Shown: piece by piece, positions 29,640 to 40,589 of the stretch | How positions within the stretch are numbered: the stretch's first letter is position 1 | How the letters are laid out: every line of letters begins with the position of its first letter | Source of the DNA: Polyodon spathula | Lineage: Eukaryota; Chordata; Actinopteri; Acipenseriformes; Polyodontidae | Assembly (NCBI RefSeq): GCF_017654505.1 | Contig: NC_054558.1 | Coordinates: 13,015,278 to 13,079,277, forward strand | Length of the DNA stretch: 64,000 nt | Direction of reading: 5' to 3' | The notes under the pieces: model-generated | Databases searched by the model: none | The model's input: only the letters and a program-made list of their open reading frames with translations | What the model was told of the DNA's origin: nothing | Program-made: the position numbers and the translations under genes

Positions 29640-30669
29640 CTAAACAAATGTCAGTTAACATATTAAACAACACAAATAATAAGATTTGAAAAGTTAACAA
29701 TAATTGTCTTTTTTTCTTTTCTCTCATCACTTGATGATTTAACAGCAATTCCTGGCTGCAGAACATTGTGATATAGGGAAGTATAATATTTATTTTTAGT
29801 TCTTTACATCTTTGTTTTCAAGGACAGGTAAATATTCAAGTGACCGGACAACAGCTCATCACACAGACAAGTTAGCGGGCTGCAGTCCGAGTGAGGGTCC
29901 AGCCTCACAACATTGAATGAAAGGATCAATGCATTATTGTTGTAATGATACAGCTTGTCTGCTCTTCTGTCAATGTTTTCAACACTGCATTGCAAAACGC
30001 CATGGCTCCCTGTATATATTATCTCAAATGAAGGTGCACAAGAAACAATAGCAGTAGTTTCACTGTCGTGCCTGTAGGGGTCAGGATTGTCTTCAAAGTG
30101 GACTGTCAGAGACGTTATTGCATGATGATTGGTTGAATGAAGAGAGAAGAAAAAATAGCTTGACAAAATAACTTCAACAAAAACAACCCCTCCACTACGA
30201 CAGAAAAATAACTGAAGAAACAATCATCAGTGTTGCAATAAGATTGCAGTGTTTGTTCTCTTTATTTACTGGTACAGCACATTCTATTGGTGTGGATCCC
30301 TTGTGATGTGGTAAGCCATGATACATGGTTTCTTGCTCTTGTTATTCTCAGAACTAAGATCACAAGTCAGGGAACGATTGAGGTGGAGCGTTTGCAGAGT
30401 GTTCAGCTCAGGGGTGTGTTCAGTGGAGTCTACACATCTGGTGCCATCACAACACTTTGATATGTTAATGGTCCTATATCAAACATGTGTTTATTATATT
30501 ATATTGTTCATTGTGAGAAAAAAGTGAATCAAAATGCAAACAGTTTGCCTGCACTGAAACCACTTCCTTCATAACGGACTCATGCCAATGATAGTGTGTG
30601 GAAGCAGTTCAACATAACTTTCTTTCATCTTTTACCAGGTGATGGGTCTGTGCCAGTTAGTGCTGACAG

Positions 30670-30707
30670 AGTTTTTGTACAGTGTCCCAATGAGTTTTCA
30701 CACTGTG
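30670..30707 (-). other. V-gene recombination signal, 22-bp spacer
   Basis: Heptamer CACAGTG (30,701-30,707), 22-bp spacer, nonamer ACAAAAACT (30,670-30,678). Confidence 0.88.
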
Positions 30708-31060
30708 CTATCCACAGAGCACAGTGATAGATTGCTGTGTCACTCAGAGCTAGTTCTGCAATGGTGAGCTGTGTTTTATCACTGTCTGCTTCTGAAGAAA
30801 ATCGGTGTATGGCAAATGCAGCATTATGATTGGCCCCTCTGTTCCCCTTGGCCCCTCTGTACAGTATGTATTCCAGAGCTCGGTCTGAGTGCTGCCGATA
30901 CCAGTAGAGATGAACATTGTTGCTACTTGCAGTATAAGAGCAGCTGAGCGTTACTGACTCTCCTTCTGTACAGGACTCAGCTGTCTGCTGAGGACGGATC
31001 GAATTCCCATTTGTCGTGACTGAACATTGAGGAGAAAAATGAAAATACAAGACAGTAATA

Positions 31061-31121
<61 letters not shown>

Positions 31122-31184
31122 CGTTCTTGTTGTGTTGAAATTACCTGGCAGGATAATAAACATACACATGATTAATGTATCCAT
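30708..31184 (-). CDS. TRAV/TRDV: TCR alpha/delta V gene, intact
   Basis: The leader (31,145-31,184, MDTLIMCMFIILP, donor G|GTAATT) joins the V exon (30,708-31,019, acceptor AATGTTCAG) in phase 1. The V domain has TEGESVTLSCSY with the first Cys, LYWYRQ with Trp, and ALSDTAIYHCALW at the end. YHC instead of YYC is a mild variant. The intron carries an (AAT)n array. All key residues, splice sites and the RSS are present, so it should be functional. Its duplicate at 53,338 has a 22-bp deletion. Confidence 0.88.
31062..31122. repeat. (AAT)n microsatellite in V intron
   Basis: About 20 AAT units between leader and V exon; the duplicate gene has the same array at 53,648. Confidence 0.93.
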
Positions 31185-31620
31185 TTTAGCTCAGTGCTGA
31201 TTTCTTAAGGAACGGAATAGAAAGGTTCTGTCTCCGTGTTGATTCTGGTGCTTTTCTCTTCACAATGCTGCTCTGCTTAGAAGGTTGGAATGTCAAATGT
31301 CTGTAACCAATTAGCAAAGAGAAACAGAAACATGTGATGTAAATGTGATGTAATCATGTAACTCTGCGGTTCATAGTTGTGGTTACCATCTTGTTTTATC
31401 AACGCCTTCATTAGCAGTTAACTGGATGTGTATCAAAGAGGTTTCAGTTCTTCATTGACTAACTGCAGTCACCCTATTCACTTTCCAATGAACCTTCCCA
31501 GAACTCAGGAAATCCAGCACACACCACATTATAATGTGCACTGTGGTTACCCTTCTACACAGAAGAGCTGTCACTGGAAATGCCATCAGCATTGTAATCA
31601 CCAGCCTCTCTACACTCCAG

Positions 31621-31659
31621 GGTTTTTTTATGGGTCGGGCGCTGCTTTGTATCACTGTG
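31621..31659 (-). other. V-gene recombination signal (23-RSS)
   Basis: Heptamer CACAGTG (31,653-31,659), 23-bp spacer, nonamer AAAAAAACC (31,621-31,629). Confidence 0.88.
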
Positions 31660-32053
31660 CTGGTTCTAGTGCACAGTAGAAGATGGCAGAATCAGACACT
31701 GAAGGCTGTATTGTCAGGGAGCCCGTTTTAGATGAGGTATCTACTGCTGATTTATATTTCCCTGAATTGTCTCCATGTGTTCCTGAGCCCCAGGCTTGGT
31801 TGATGTATTTTAAACCCTGGTTGAGATCTTGTTTATACCAGTGCATTGCAAAAAAGCTGCCTCTATGATATCGACAGTATATCTGAACTGATTCTCTTTC
31901 TGAAACTTGCTGTGAATCAGGGCTTTGAGTCACCTGGTCTTCACTGTGCACACCTGAAATGAAAGAGAAACTTGTGAATTAAATACATTAATAATGAATT
32001 CAATATATTGCTGTAACCTTGTACGTACCTGACATAATTAGGCAATGAAACAT
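31660..32053 (-). CDS. TRAV/TRDV: TCR alpha/delta V gene, V exon intact, short leader
   Basis: The V exon (31,660-31,953, acceptor TCATTTCAG) reads VHSEDQVTQSP, first Cys in VQIYCRY, Trp in MHWYKQ and SDSAIFYCALEP, then an RSS. The expected donor (G|GTACGT) lies at 32,029. The only ATG in the correct frame gives a leader of eight codons (MFHCLIMS), against 14 in the duplicate gene at 54,644-54,686; a 4-bp loss in the leader explains this. The remaining peptide is probably too short to work as a signal sequence, so function is doubtful although the V domain is intact. Confidence 0.8.
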
Positions 32054-32504
32054 TGTAACGCATGGAAAACAATATATAATTAGATAGTTTGTGAAGTGTT
32101 GGGCTTTCTAAATGCTTGCCATGAAATGCTCTTGTTTGTATAGCACAGTATACTTCATGTGGTAACTCTCACACCAATCATCACAGTTCTTTCACCCTCA
32201 ATTACCACAAGGTCATGTGATCAGAGACAGACACACAGCAACACAGAAGCTGATTTTTAAACTCAGAGAGAGCAAGTGACAGAGCGGTAAGGTTGAGATG
32301 GATTATTTTATTGTAGTAATTAATAAGTAGATTAAAATGTATTTCTATGGACCCTTTCTTTTTCCATTGTATGACGTGTAATCATTCTGAGTGGTATTAA
32401 AGATCCCTTTTTCATTCTTGAGTAATATCTCCTATTGGAATGTAAGTGAGTAGGAGCTAATAGTGCAGACTATGGCAATCCAGTCGCTGTCCAAACTTTT
32501 GAGT

Positions 32505-32824
32505 TCTTCACATTTGCAAATGGAAGCTTCTTGGTTTCATGGAAAAAAGTGAACTCCAGTGACACCAGACCCATAGCACCTGGTCGCTCTGCTGTAGAAC
32601 TGCAGGCTCCCTATTGGCCAGATGCATGGGGAGTTGTGAATTCCCCTGCTGACCTAAGCCCTCCCTCTCTGGGCAGTGCTTGGACAATTTGGTGCAACCC
32701 CCTAGGAACTCCTGGTCACAGTTGGCTGTGACATAGCCTGGACTTGAACCTGCAATCCCCAGGCTATAAGGAACATCCTGCACTCCATATGGAGTGTTTT
32801 TGCTGGATGTGCCACTTGGGAGCC
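32505..32824 (-). mobile_element. tRNA-derived SINE
   Basis: On the minus strand the element starts GGCTCCCAAGTGGC, with an A-box-like TGGCACATCCAGC near 32,813 and a B box GGTTCAAGTCC at 32,740-32,750, the two internal RNA polymerase III promoter parts. About 200 bp of unrelated body follow. It does not fold as a tRNA gene. The left end is approximate. The stretch 32,060-32,500 before it has no gene I recognise. Confidence 0.75.
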
Positions 32825-33230
32825 TCGTATTTTCAGTCTTTTAGCAGTTTCATTTCCACTAGTTTGCTGATATATACGTTTTGGAGACGGACCATTGTAA
32901 ACTAGTATATGACTGTATTTTGGAAAGAGATTGTTTGAATTGAAAAGTTACAATTGTAATGCTTGCAATAGCTAATACTGCTGAGCTGTCTAATGAGAAT
33001 CCTAATAAATAAATAATACACTCATATTTGTCTTTGTAATGTTGTTTATTTGTTGTAATTGAGTTGCAGAGAATGTATTATTGGGCAGTGCAGCAGCATT
33101 CCAGAATGAGCTAACTGACTGGCAAACCTGGCCTGTTGAAAACAAGATTATATAATTATTACTTTGTTTATGAATGATAATGAAATTGAAAACCTGTTTA
33201 TTCTCAAGTGTGTTTGTGAATATCACTCAC

Positions 33231-33276
33231 CAAGACAAAAGCAAAGCAGAAGAAAAGTTCCACGTGTGTTCTTCAT
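33231..33276 (-). pseudogene. TRAV/TRDV: orphan TCR V leader exon
   Basis: The 46-nt exon encodes MKNTRGTFLLLCFCL and ends at donor G|GTGAGT. It is nearly identical to the leader at 56,585-56,630. After a short stretch of matching intron the similarity ends, and no V exon with Cys/Trp/Cys follows to the left. It is a V gene that lost its V exon. Confidence 0.78.
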
Positions 33277-33744
33277 TCCCGAATTGTTCCATCCACAAGT
33301 AGAAAGGCTTCTGACAGACAGACAGTCTGAGCTGTGGATGGAGCCCTGCACAATGTCACGTCAGAATAAGGCATTGAAGAAAGAAAGAAAGCAAGCACAA
33401 GCAAGCTTTTTTTCATTTTCTGTACATTGGGGCTGATGTAAGGATAGGCGTAGTGCAAACAATTGCGGCTGCAAAACCCAAATTGACAAGTGGCCATGGA
33501 ATTATTTTGCACTGCAGCCTATGTAAGCTTAAGAGCAATGCAAATTATTCACCACACACAAATACTGATCTGCAATCATAATAATGAGGGTCGCAGTGAG
33601 CGTTGCCTGTGCATCGGGCTGTTTGGCAGCTGCACTCATAGCCCATAGGTGAGGCGAGTTCAGAGTACAGACAGCAGTAAGCACTCTGTGAGATTTTTGG
33701 AGCAAAAAAATCAAAACAAACAAAAATCAAAGTGTCAAAGGAAA

Positions 33745-34030
33745 GGCAGCAAAGTCCTCATGGCGCACGGAAAAGGAAAGACAAGTTTTCTGAGGAGCAG
33801 CTGAGAGTCCTTATGGCTGAGGTCACAGCATGAAACTGAGTTATCTAGAAAAGCCTTAGCCATCAACAATTATGCTAACAAAGAGATCATATGGTCCTCT
33901 ATAGTAGAGAGAGTCAATGCTGTCGGTGTTACCAGGAGGACAGTCAACCAGGTGATGAAAAGTTGAAATTCAGCTATTAGGTCTAGGATGACCTGTAGAG
34001 ATGATAACGCCACTGCATTCTCCAGCATAC
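33745..34030 (+). pseudogene. Myb/SANT-like DNA-binding remnant, probably Harbinger
   Basis: Two frames give KRKDKFSEEQLRVLMAEV and, after a shift, HETELSRKALAINNYANK, IIWSSIVERVNAVGVTRR and TVNQVMK. This pattern is that of the Myb-like protein encoded by PIF/Harbinger transposons and of related host proteins. A frameshift and stops break it. No transposase or terminal repeats were found nearby. Confidence 0.55.
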
Positions 34031-34229
34031 CAAACAAAGTGACCTTGGTTTGAATATGCGGGTCATCTCTGTCTTGCTCTTCTCTGAAGATTTTCCTGCC
34101 TGTCCTCAACAAGAGCCAAGCGTCACCACATCAGGAAGTGCAAACAGCAGCCGTCCTGGCCAGTGACAGGTCTCTGCAGGTGTATGCTTTTATATAGCTC
34201 TTAATTACTCGCTTCTGCATGGTTTGCAA

Positions 34230-35150
34230 GATGCTTACATCTCATTATATTGTTTGCGCCCACTTAGTATTCCAGATCCCTGTCCAGTTCCATACTCTTT
34301 TCTTCATTTGAATACATTTCAATATTATTTTGTCTGCAATATGGGTGTTTTGCAGCCGCACATCACTTTGCATGTATCCTTACATCAGACCCTTTATGTT
34401 TGTGTATACCCACATGTTTTTAGAAATTCATAAAGAAATGTTATTGATAAATAATATACCATAGCTATAATTAGTACATCTTGAAAAGGTGTTGATTGTT
34501 GTTAAATTCTTGAAATTCTGCATTAAGCTCAAGCTTCTTTCATTCATTTCTCCAGATATTAAGCTTCGATACACTTTTGCTTTCTGTGTAATAAACATGG
34601 TTATATAATGTTATGATGCAATGAATACGTATTTTAATTTATTATAAGAGTTTACATACATTTAAAATATTTTACATTAAAGAGTAAAAGCTATCTAATG
34701 TGCACTTGTTGATTTGAAATTGCAATGGGTCAATAGGACCAGAAACATACCAGCTGTACCTTCATTCTGAACATACTAGGAGGGTTCAATAGAGTCACAT
34801 TGAGTGCTTTCAGCAGGGAGCTGCGCTAGTCGCTGTTCATGGGACTCAGCTGGTCTGACATGGAACTGTAATGGGCTAAAGGGCTTGAGGGATGTATCTC
34901 TGAATGTATTTCACATTCTGTGCTATTAATGTATTGTCATCTCCTTATCGCCTGTTATGTGCCTTGTTGTTTAATGAGGGAAGCATTGGCTGATTGTGAA
35001 TATTGAGCGTCAAACACTGATAATTCACTGTCCTACACTGCCCCCTAGTGGGAAATCATTTGAATTCGTAGGTAATGACATAATAGTCAACGAATCCTAG
35101 AAATTAGCAGTCGTGTGAAATAAGATACAAAAAACAATCAATCAAACTTG
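34230..35150. repeat. V-spacer segmental duplication (also 3,425 and 57,075)
   Basis: This is the second of three copies, ending at 35,150 where insertions begin that are absent from the copy at 4,540. No gene was seen. Confidence 0.85.
35038..35051 (-). promoter_or_regulatory. CTCF-like motif
   Basis: The minus strand reads CCACTAGGGGGCAG, the full consensus core; the other two spacer copies carry weaker versions. Confidence 0.45.
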
Positions 35151-35204
35151 ACGCAGAATTTGAAAACTATGGAGCGCCATTTGTGCCAAAACTATCCTGC
35201 CGTT

Positions 35205-35390
35205 AGTTTGTCAATTTGTTTGTCAATTCGTTTCTTAATTTGTGAATTTGTCAATGTGTTTGTCAATTCGTCAATTGGTCAATTTGTCCAGCAATTCGTC
35301 GATAAATTTGTCAATTCATACAGTAATTCATAAACGTATTTCTTAATTAATCTAATAATTAATTTTAATTTGTCAATTCATTAATACGAA
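35205..35390. repeat. imperfect GTCAATT(C/T)G tandem repeat
   Basis: Repeats of GTCAATTTGTTT and GTCAATTCG with variation. It is part of about 1 kb inserted relative to the copy at 4,540. Confidence 0.7.
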
Positions 35391-35588
35391 AGACTGCATG
35401 GATCTGCAAATTTCCCAACAACCAAACGAACTTCCAACTGTCAATCTCGCACTGTGCCGAAAACACAGTAACCTTTCTAGCCAATGGGAGCACACACTAA
35501 TATTATCTTGCATGAAAATTCAGGCTCACCTAAAACTGCTTCAGCCAATAATATTTAGAAGGGCGTTTCAAAAGATATTCTATTTAAC

Positions 35589-36130
35589 AAGATACTCGAC
35601 TCCGTTGATATTCAATGGAGCCTTCCGCCTCACTGCGTGCAAAGCATTGTGCTATATAGAGTTAGGCAAAAATATTCTAAAGAGAGTCGATGCAGGTGTA
35701 CGAAATGTTGGTTTTCACCATGTTAAAAAAAAAAGGGGGAAAAAAAATGCATAAAACTTTTGAAGTAGATTTCACATTTACCCAAGGCCTTTTGAAGAAA
35801 ACGGCAACAATAGCAAATGATGACAATACGTAGTTATTATGAAAAATGCTATTTTCTGAGCGCTATGCTGTTTGTTAGCGCATGCGCAGAAACAACGCTC
35901 TAAAGAAGCATATTGATTAAATCATTTAACAGTCCGGTAACACCGGTTACTTTAGAAATACATAACATTACAACATAAAATATTATCAAGACACAGCAAT
36001 ATAGTACAGTACACAAACTACCGGCATTTTTTTTTTTTTTTTTTTTTTTGCCTAACTCTCCATATACCACAATGCTTTGCGCACAGTGAGACAGTAGTCT
36101 GCAATGAAAATCGGTGGAGTTGAGTATCTT
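35589..36130. mobile_element. MITE-like element with about 85-bp inverted repeats
   Basis: The left arm (35,589, AAGATACTCGACTCC) recurs as complement at the right end (to 36,130). The inner part of each arm ends in GAGTTAGGCAAAAA. Both arms include CAAAGCATTGTG. The 542-bp element has no coding capacity and is absent from the paired block near 4,545. Superfamily not determined. Confidence 0.72.
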
Positions 36131-36136
36131 TTATCT

Positions 36137-36340
36137 AGTAGAGTGCAGGGGGATAGTTGCCAGCAGGTACAGATTCATGTGTGCTGTTTTCTCTAGTAGA
36201 GTGCAGGGGGATAGTTACCAGCAGGTACAGATTCATGTGTGCTGTTTTCTCTAGTAGAGTGCAGGGGGATAGTTACCTGCAGGTACAGATTCATATGTGC
36301 TGTTTTCTCAAGCACAGTGCAGGGGGATAGTTACCAGAAG
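36137..36340. repeat. 58-bp minisatellite, about 3.5 copies
   Basis: Units start at 36,137, 36,195, 36,253 and 36,311 and contain GTGCAGGGGGATAGTT. The 4,721 gene has one related unit at about 4,570. Confidence 0.9.
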
Positions 36341-36385
36341 GCACTGCCATCTTCACCAGCGAGACTCACTCGGCAGGCAGCAGGA

Positions 36386-36424
36386 GGTTTTTGTATGAAG
36401 TGATATAGAGACTCTCACAGTGTG
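36386..36424 (-). other. V-gene recombination signal (23-RSS)
   Basis: Heptamer CACACTG (36,418-36,424), 23-bp spacer, perfect nonamer ACAAAAACC (36,386-36,394). Confidence 0.88.
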
Positions 36425-37112
36425 GGCTTCAGAGCACAGAAGTACGTGGCAGAGTCAGACAGCACAGCTGCAGTGATATTCAGATGAAAGGTCTTCTCTG
36501 TCTTGTCAGGAGATGCAGAGGCACGATTTTGAAACCTTGGAGGAATGTCCTCTGACTGAGAATATACATTCAATATGACCCGTGGGGCTTGATTTGGGTC
36601 CTGAATGTACCAGAAAGACCGGGAGCAGTGGCTGCTGTTTCATACTTGCACCGAATAATGGTGCTCTCACTCTGTTTAAGGACAATTGGATGTGAAGGTT
36701 GAGTCACTGAGTCGGCTCGGGTCATTTCTAAAAGAAAAGACAAAAAACAGAATGAATAAGATTATACTAAAACATACTTACAAACATGTAACACACGACA
36801 TTATAGCATCCACCTATAGATAATGTGAACTCCCTTCTATATGTGTGTCAATGGTTTGAACTCACTTCGCATTTTCCAGTCATTAATTTATACCAATTGC
36901 ACTGTTTACTGTATAAGATAAACCACTATTTCTGTTTGCAATTTATTACTAAACTGTACGACTTTAAAATCCATTAAATTTTTATATTGCACTATATGAT
37001 AGAATAGACTGACACACGTGTTTGACAAATTGCATAACCAGTATGTATACATGGACCTACTTATGCTTAAACAGAACAGCAGCACAGTAACCCAAGTACG
37101 TTCCTGTTCCAT
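36425..37112 (-). pseudogene. TRAV/TRDV: TCR V pseudogene, 1-nt deletion
   Basis: This is a close copy of the gene at 4,721. The leader (37,061-37,112, MEQERTWVTVLLFC, donor GTAGGT) and splice acceptor are intact. In the V exon (36,425-36,727) one base is missing just before the invariant Trp codon (CTCTTCTGG in the good copy, TCTTTCTGG with one base fewer here), so the frame is lost in CDR1. The downstream part still reads YFCAL-like in the old frame, followed by a good RSS. The lesion looks recent. Confidence 0.87.
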
Positions 37113-37187
37113 TCTCAACACGACAAACCTCCCTCTACTGTCTGGCGCAATCTGAAGCTGGAACTGTGAGCCCTGTGTTTCTATAGA

Positions 37188-37197
37188 GGTGATGTCA
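37188..37197. promoter_or_regulatory. CRE-like V promoter decamer
   Basis: GGTGATGTCA, 76 bp upstream of the leader ATG, one base from the known TRBV promoter decamer. Confidence 0.5.
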
Positions 37198-37243
37198 TGG
37201 AAACCAGTGCCCCTCCCCTACACAGTGTAGTTGCCGTCCTCCA

Positions 37244-37257
37244 TTGCCACCTGGTGG
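37244..37257 (-). promoter_or_regulatory. CTCF-like motif
   Basis: The minus strand reads CCACCAGGTGGCAA, about 130 bp upstream of the leader ATG. Confidence 0.42.
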
Positions 37258-38250
37258 TTCTTCAGTTCATCTGCATTCGGGTGGTGTTGAGCTGCACCTT
37301 GCAGTTCAGATCTTGTGCAGGCTGATCTTTAAGGGACCTATTCTTATGTTATTTACGCGCTGGAAGAATCTCTTAAACCAAGTGAGAATAGAGCCCTGAA
37401 TGAATTGCTGAGCGCATCAGTGTTCAGAAGTACCTCGTATATTCTGCTCAGGACGTGTTCACGTGACAATGGGCTGCATTCATCAATGTGTAGGTTTCTT
37501 TTTCGAACAGTGCAAGCGATTCATAATCTGTACTTTTCAAAAATTGAGATGCAGAAAGTCATTTTCTCGTCAATCAATTGTCTCTGGGAAGGGTTTATGA
37601 AAACTCCTATACAAATATGTAATGGAAAAGTTTCAATTAAAATGTACTCAACAATGATGAATCACAGCTATACTAATTGACAGAGTTAATGATATGTAAA
37701 CTTGGAAAATGCTTTTTTTTTTTTTTTGCAATTGTTTGGAGTTTTGAAAACCTTCGGTATTTCTTCTCAAAACACTCAATACTGCAGTCAAAAAAAGAAA
37801 AGAAAGCTTAGATGTAAGCCCTTTGAGGAAAATCTGTATGACCTCCTTAATAAGGGATGCTGGGAGTGACAGATTGATGAATAGAGCTCACGGTACTGAC
37901 CTGTGTGAGAGGTGCAGTGAGCAGGGTCCTGCTCAATCAAGGTACCTGCTACATGCAATATTTTCCATTCAGCCATTTTATCCATGTAATCTCTACGATA
38001 TGGGAAAATAAAGGTTTGTATTGTCGATACTTGATCAAATTCAATGCGGATAAAGTTGACCTTGTCCGCGGTTCTGAATGTGTCAGATACGAAACGCAAA
38101 TGAAAAGTGTCTCTCAGTTGAATGTATCCATTGCTTATTTGTTGTCAAGCAGTATTGACTGAGTTTATCAACCAGTTTACAAAACAATGTTTGTTGTTTA
38201 ATGCGGGTAGTTTCTAAGCCCAATACACGACAGTGTATAGAGATTTATTA

Positions 38251-38285
<35 letters not shown>

Positions 38286-38625
38286 CCGAGTTATTATATC
38301 TGCTTGGAACATTTGTATTGAAAAACAAGAAATAAACAGCAGATTCAGAGGAACACAATCTCCTGGCTGTTATAGGAGATCTTTGTAGTAATTATACCCA
38401 CAAAACAATATTCACTCCGCTTTTCTTTATTGTATTCGTCGATTTTAACCTCAAACCTCGCTCCACCCTTTGGTTACATTTGCATCTGAAAACAATGTGA
38501 AGAATGCATCTGTAGAAGAGAAAGAGTCGACCAGTCCCTTACACAAACCTGCAGCTCGCACAGCATCCCAGTTTTCTATTACCTGTGATGGCTCTCGCAA
38601 GACATGTATGTACCCGACTGCAGTG

Positions 38626-38910
38626 TAACTTTACCAGTGTAGTTCAGCGCTGCATCTATTATCTAGGGCTGAGGCGCAGGACAGGAAGTACCGCACTGTA
38701 TTTTAACTTTACCAGTGTAGTTCAGCGCTGCGTCTCTTATCGAGGGCTGAGGGGCAGGACAGGGAGTACCGGACTGTATTGTAACTTTACCAGTGTAGTT
38801 CAGCGCTGTGTGTCTTATCGAGGGCTGAGGTGTATTGCAGAGAGTACCGGACTGTATTATAACTTTACCAGTGTAGTTCAGCGCTGCGTCTCTTATCGAG
38901 GGCTGAGGGT
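38626..38910. repeat. 78-bp minisatellite, about 3.6 copies
   Basis: Units start at 38,626, 38,704, 38,782 and 38,860, each with TAACTTTACCAGTGTAGTTC. The period is a multiple of three, so long open frames occur by chance. The paired block at 6,700 has about two units. Bases 38,911-39,474 continue the non-coding spacer. Confidence 0.9.
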
Positions 38911-39608
38911 TAAGCATGACAGTGATTATTGAATGATTTGTACATTTATTTTAAAAAAAGATCGTAAAGAAGGACAATGTCAAACCACTTGCACTTTAGA
39001 ATTGGAAATAAACACGGAGGTAAATAGTTTATGAAAATATCCTGCACTTTAAGTAATCATCCTGAACAGATATTTAAAATATTTTAATGAGCCTAGTATA
39101 AAACACATGCAAACGCACGCCAGCGTGTATAAAATGAACACAAGGCAAACCTCTTTGAATCCGGGATATCCGTACCTGTGATTAAACGTGAATCGATTCC
39201 CTTTATATTGATACAAGCACGTCCTTGTCCGACTTCATATTGAAGCGCAGGTATGTGCGCATTGTTTGGTTGTTCACTAGATGTTGTACATGTTCAGTTT
39301 CCAGTATAATCTAATATTTATCATTGTAGTTTAGATGTGTGTTTGTGACAAGGCCTTTATTAGAGAGCACAGTAAATACATATATGCTATATTTAAAAAT
39401 AAAATGCCCAAACAATGTTTATTCAGTAAAGATGTATTTGTTTATTTGTGTGTTGCTTATAACATAGCAGTGCTCGCTTCCCAGCGACAGCGAGTGGGAG
39501 AAGTACAGGCGTGGAAAAGTACAGAGCAGTTTAGAAGCAGTTGATAGCTGAAAGCAGGCTGACAGCTGCAGAAGAAACTAAACTTCTATCACTATCTGTG
39601 ACACCTGC

Positions 39609-40520
39609 TTGATGTGGGAAATCCGAGAAAACCCAGATGAGCTAAACCAAGTGTGCCTAAAGTGCCGCGCGATCCAGGACTTGCATAAACTAGTAAGTAT
39701 GCTAGAAATGGAGCTGGAAGAAGTGCGACAGCAACAGGATCTTGAGGAACTGGCACACCCACAATTCATGGAAGTCTGCATCACCCCTAACAGACTGAAA
39801 GCCACCAGGGAGATAGGTCAGAACAGCTGGGTTCAGGTAGGCAGAAGCAGGGAAAAAAAGAAACTTCGTCAAACACAACCACCAGAAATCAAAACAACCA
39901 ACAAATCTGAGTCACTTCAGAATTTTGATGAGCAGAACCAACAACAAGAGAATGAAAGGAACAACATCCAGGACCCTATTGACAGTGGTGACCAGACAGC
40001 AAAAAGAAGGGAGGTCATGATTGTTGGGGACTCCATATTGAGAAGCACAGCAAGTTCAATTCGCAGTTTGGACCCCCTTACTACAACAGTGTGCTGCCTT
40101 CCGGGAGCCTAGGTCAAGCACATCACTGAGAACGTGGACAGGCTCCTAGAACGAACAGGAGACGACCCGGTAGTAGTCGTCCACATCGGTACAAACAACA
40201 TTGGAAGAGACAGACCAAAATCCCTGCAAAACAAATTCAGAGAGCTAGGAAGGAACTTAAAAGAGAAAATCAAAACTGTGGTATTTTCTGGTATACTACG
40301 GGCACCTTGCAAAGGACCATATGGACAGCTGGAAATAATTAATCAAAACGCATGGCTGAAGACGTGGTGCACACGGGAAGGCTTCACCTATCTTGATCAC
40401 TGGACCACATTCTACAACGAGGACTATCTGTATAGAGGGGACAGACTGCACTTAAATAACAAGGGAACCAGTCTACTTGGAGAAAAGATCCTTGAGCAGG
40501 TTCAGAAGCATTTAAACTAG
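39609..40520 (+). pseudogene. CR1 ORF1 with SGNH esterase domain, one stop
   Basis: The frame begins near two CxxC pairs (CDTC before, CLKC after), then a coiled-coil-like segment (LHKLVSMLEMELEEVRQQQ). From residue 140 or so an SGNH hydrolase fold is recognisable: VGDSIL (nucleophile Ser), HIGTNN, and DRLHLN near the C-terminus with the catalytic Asp/His. A single TAG (40,110-40,112) interrupts one otherwise continuous frame. Esterase domains in ORF1 are known from CR1-like elements. Confidence 0.85.
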
Positions 40521-40589
40521 AAAGGAAGGGGGGAGAAATTAACAAAAAAACAGAAGGGAGACCGCATCAAAACAAGAACAACAACTCAG

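Larger units (their letters stand above)
37113..38620. other. V 5' flank and spacer, no gene seen
   Basis: This aligns with 5,379-6,690 and is non-coding. The differences are mainly poly-T runs at 37,713 and 38,254. Confidence 0.7.

Noticed and set aside
29804..30223. 139-codon minus-strand frame
   Set aside because: It has Cys residues but no V-domain pattern, no leader and no RSS; I know no matching family.
32505..32824. tRNA gene
   Set aside because: It has A- and B-box motifs but does not continue as a tRNA cloverleaf; a SINE head explains it better.
33002..33226. V exon downstream of the leader at 33,231
   Set aside because: A possible acceptor (TTTTCAACAG) is there, but the sequence after it lacks Cys/Trp/Cys and an RSS.
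35398..35754. 118-codon plus-strand frame
   Set aside because: It runs into the inverted-repeat element at 35,589 and shows no known domain.
36137..36340. CRISPR array
   Set aside because: The 58-bp units are directly adjacent, with no unique spacers between them; a minisatellite in a vertebrate genome.
38585..38932. 115-codon frame with repeated TSVVQRCVSYRGL
   Set aside because: It comes from a 78-bp minisatellite (a multiple of three) in a non-coding spacer; the other copy of the block is not open in the same way.
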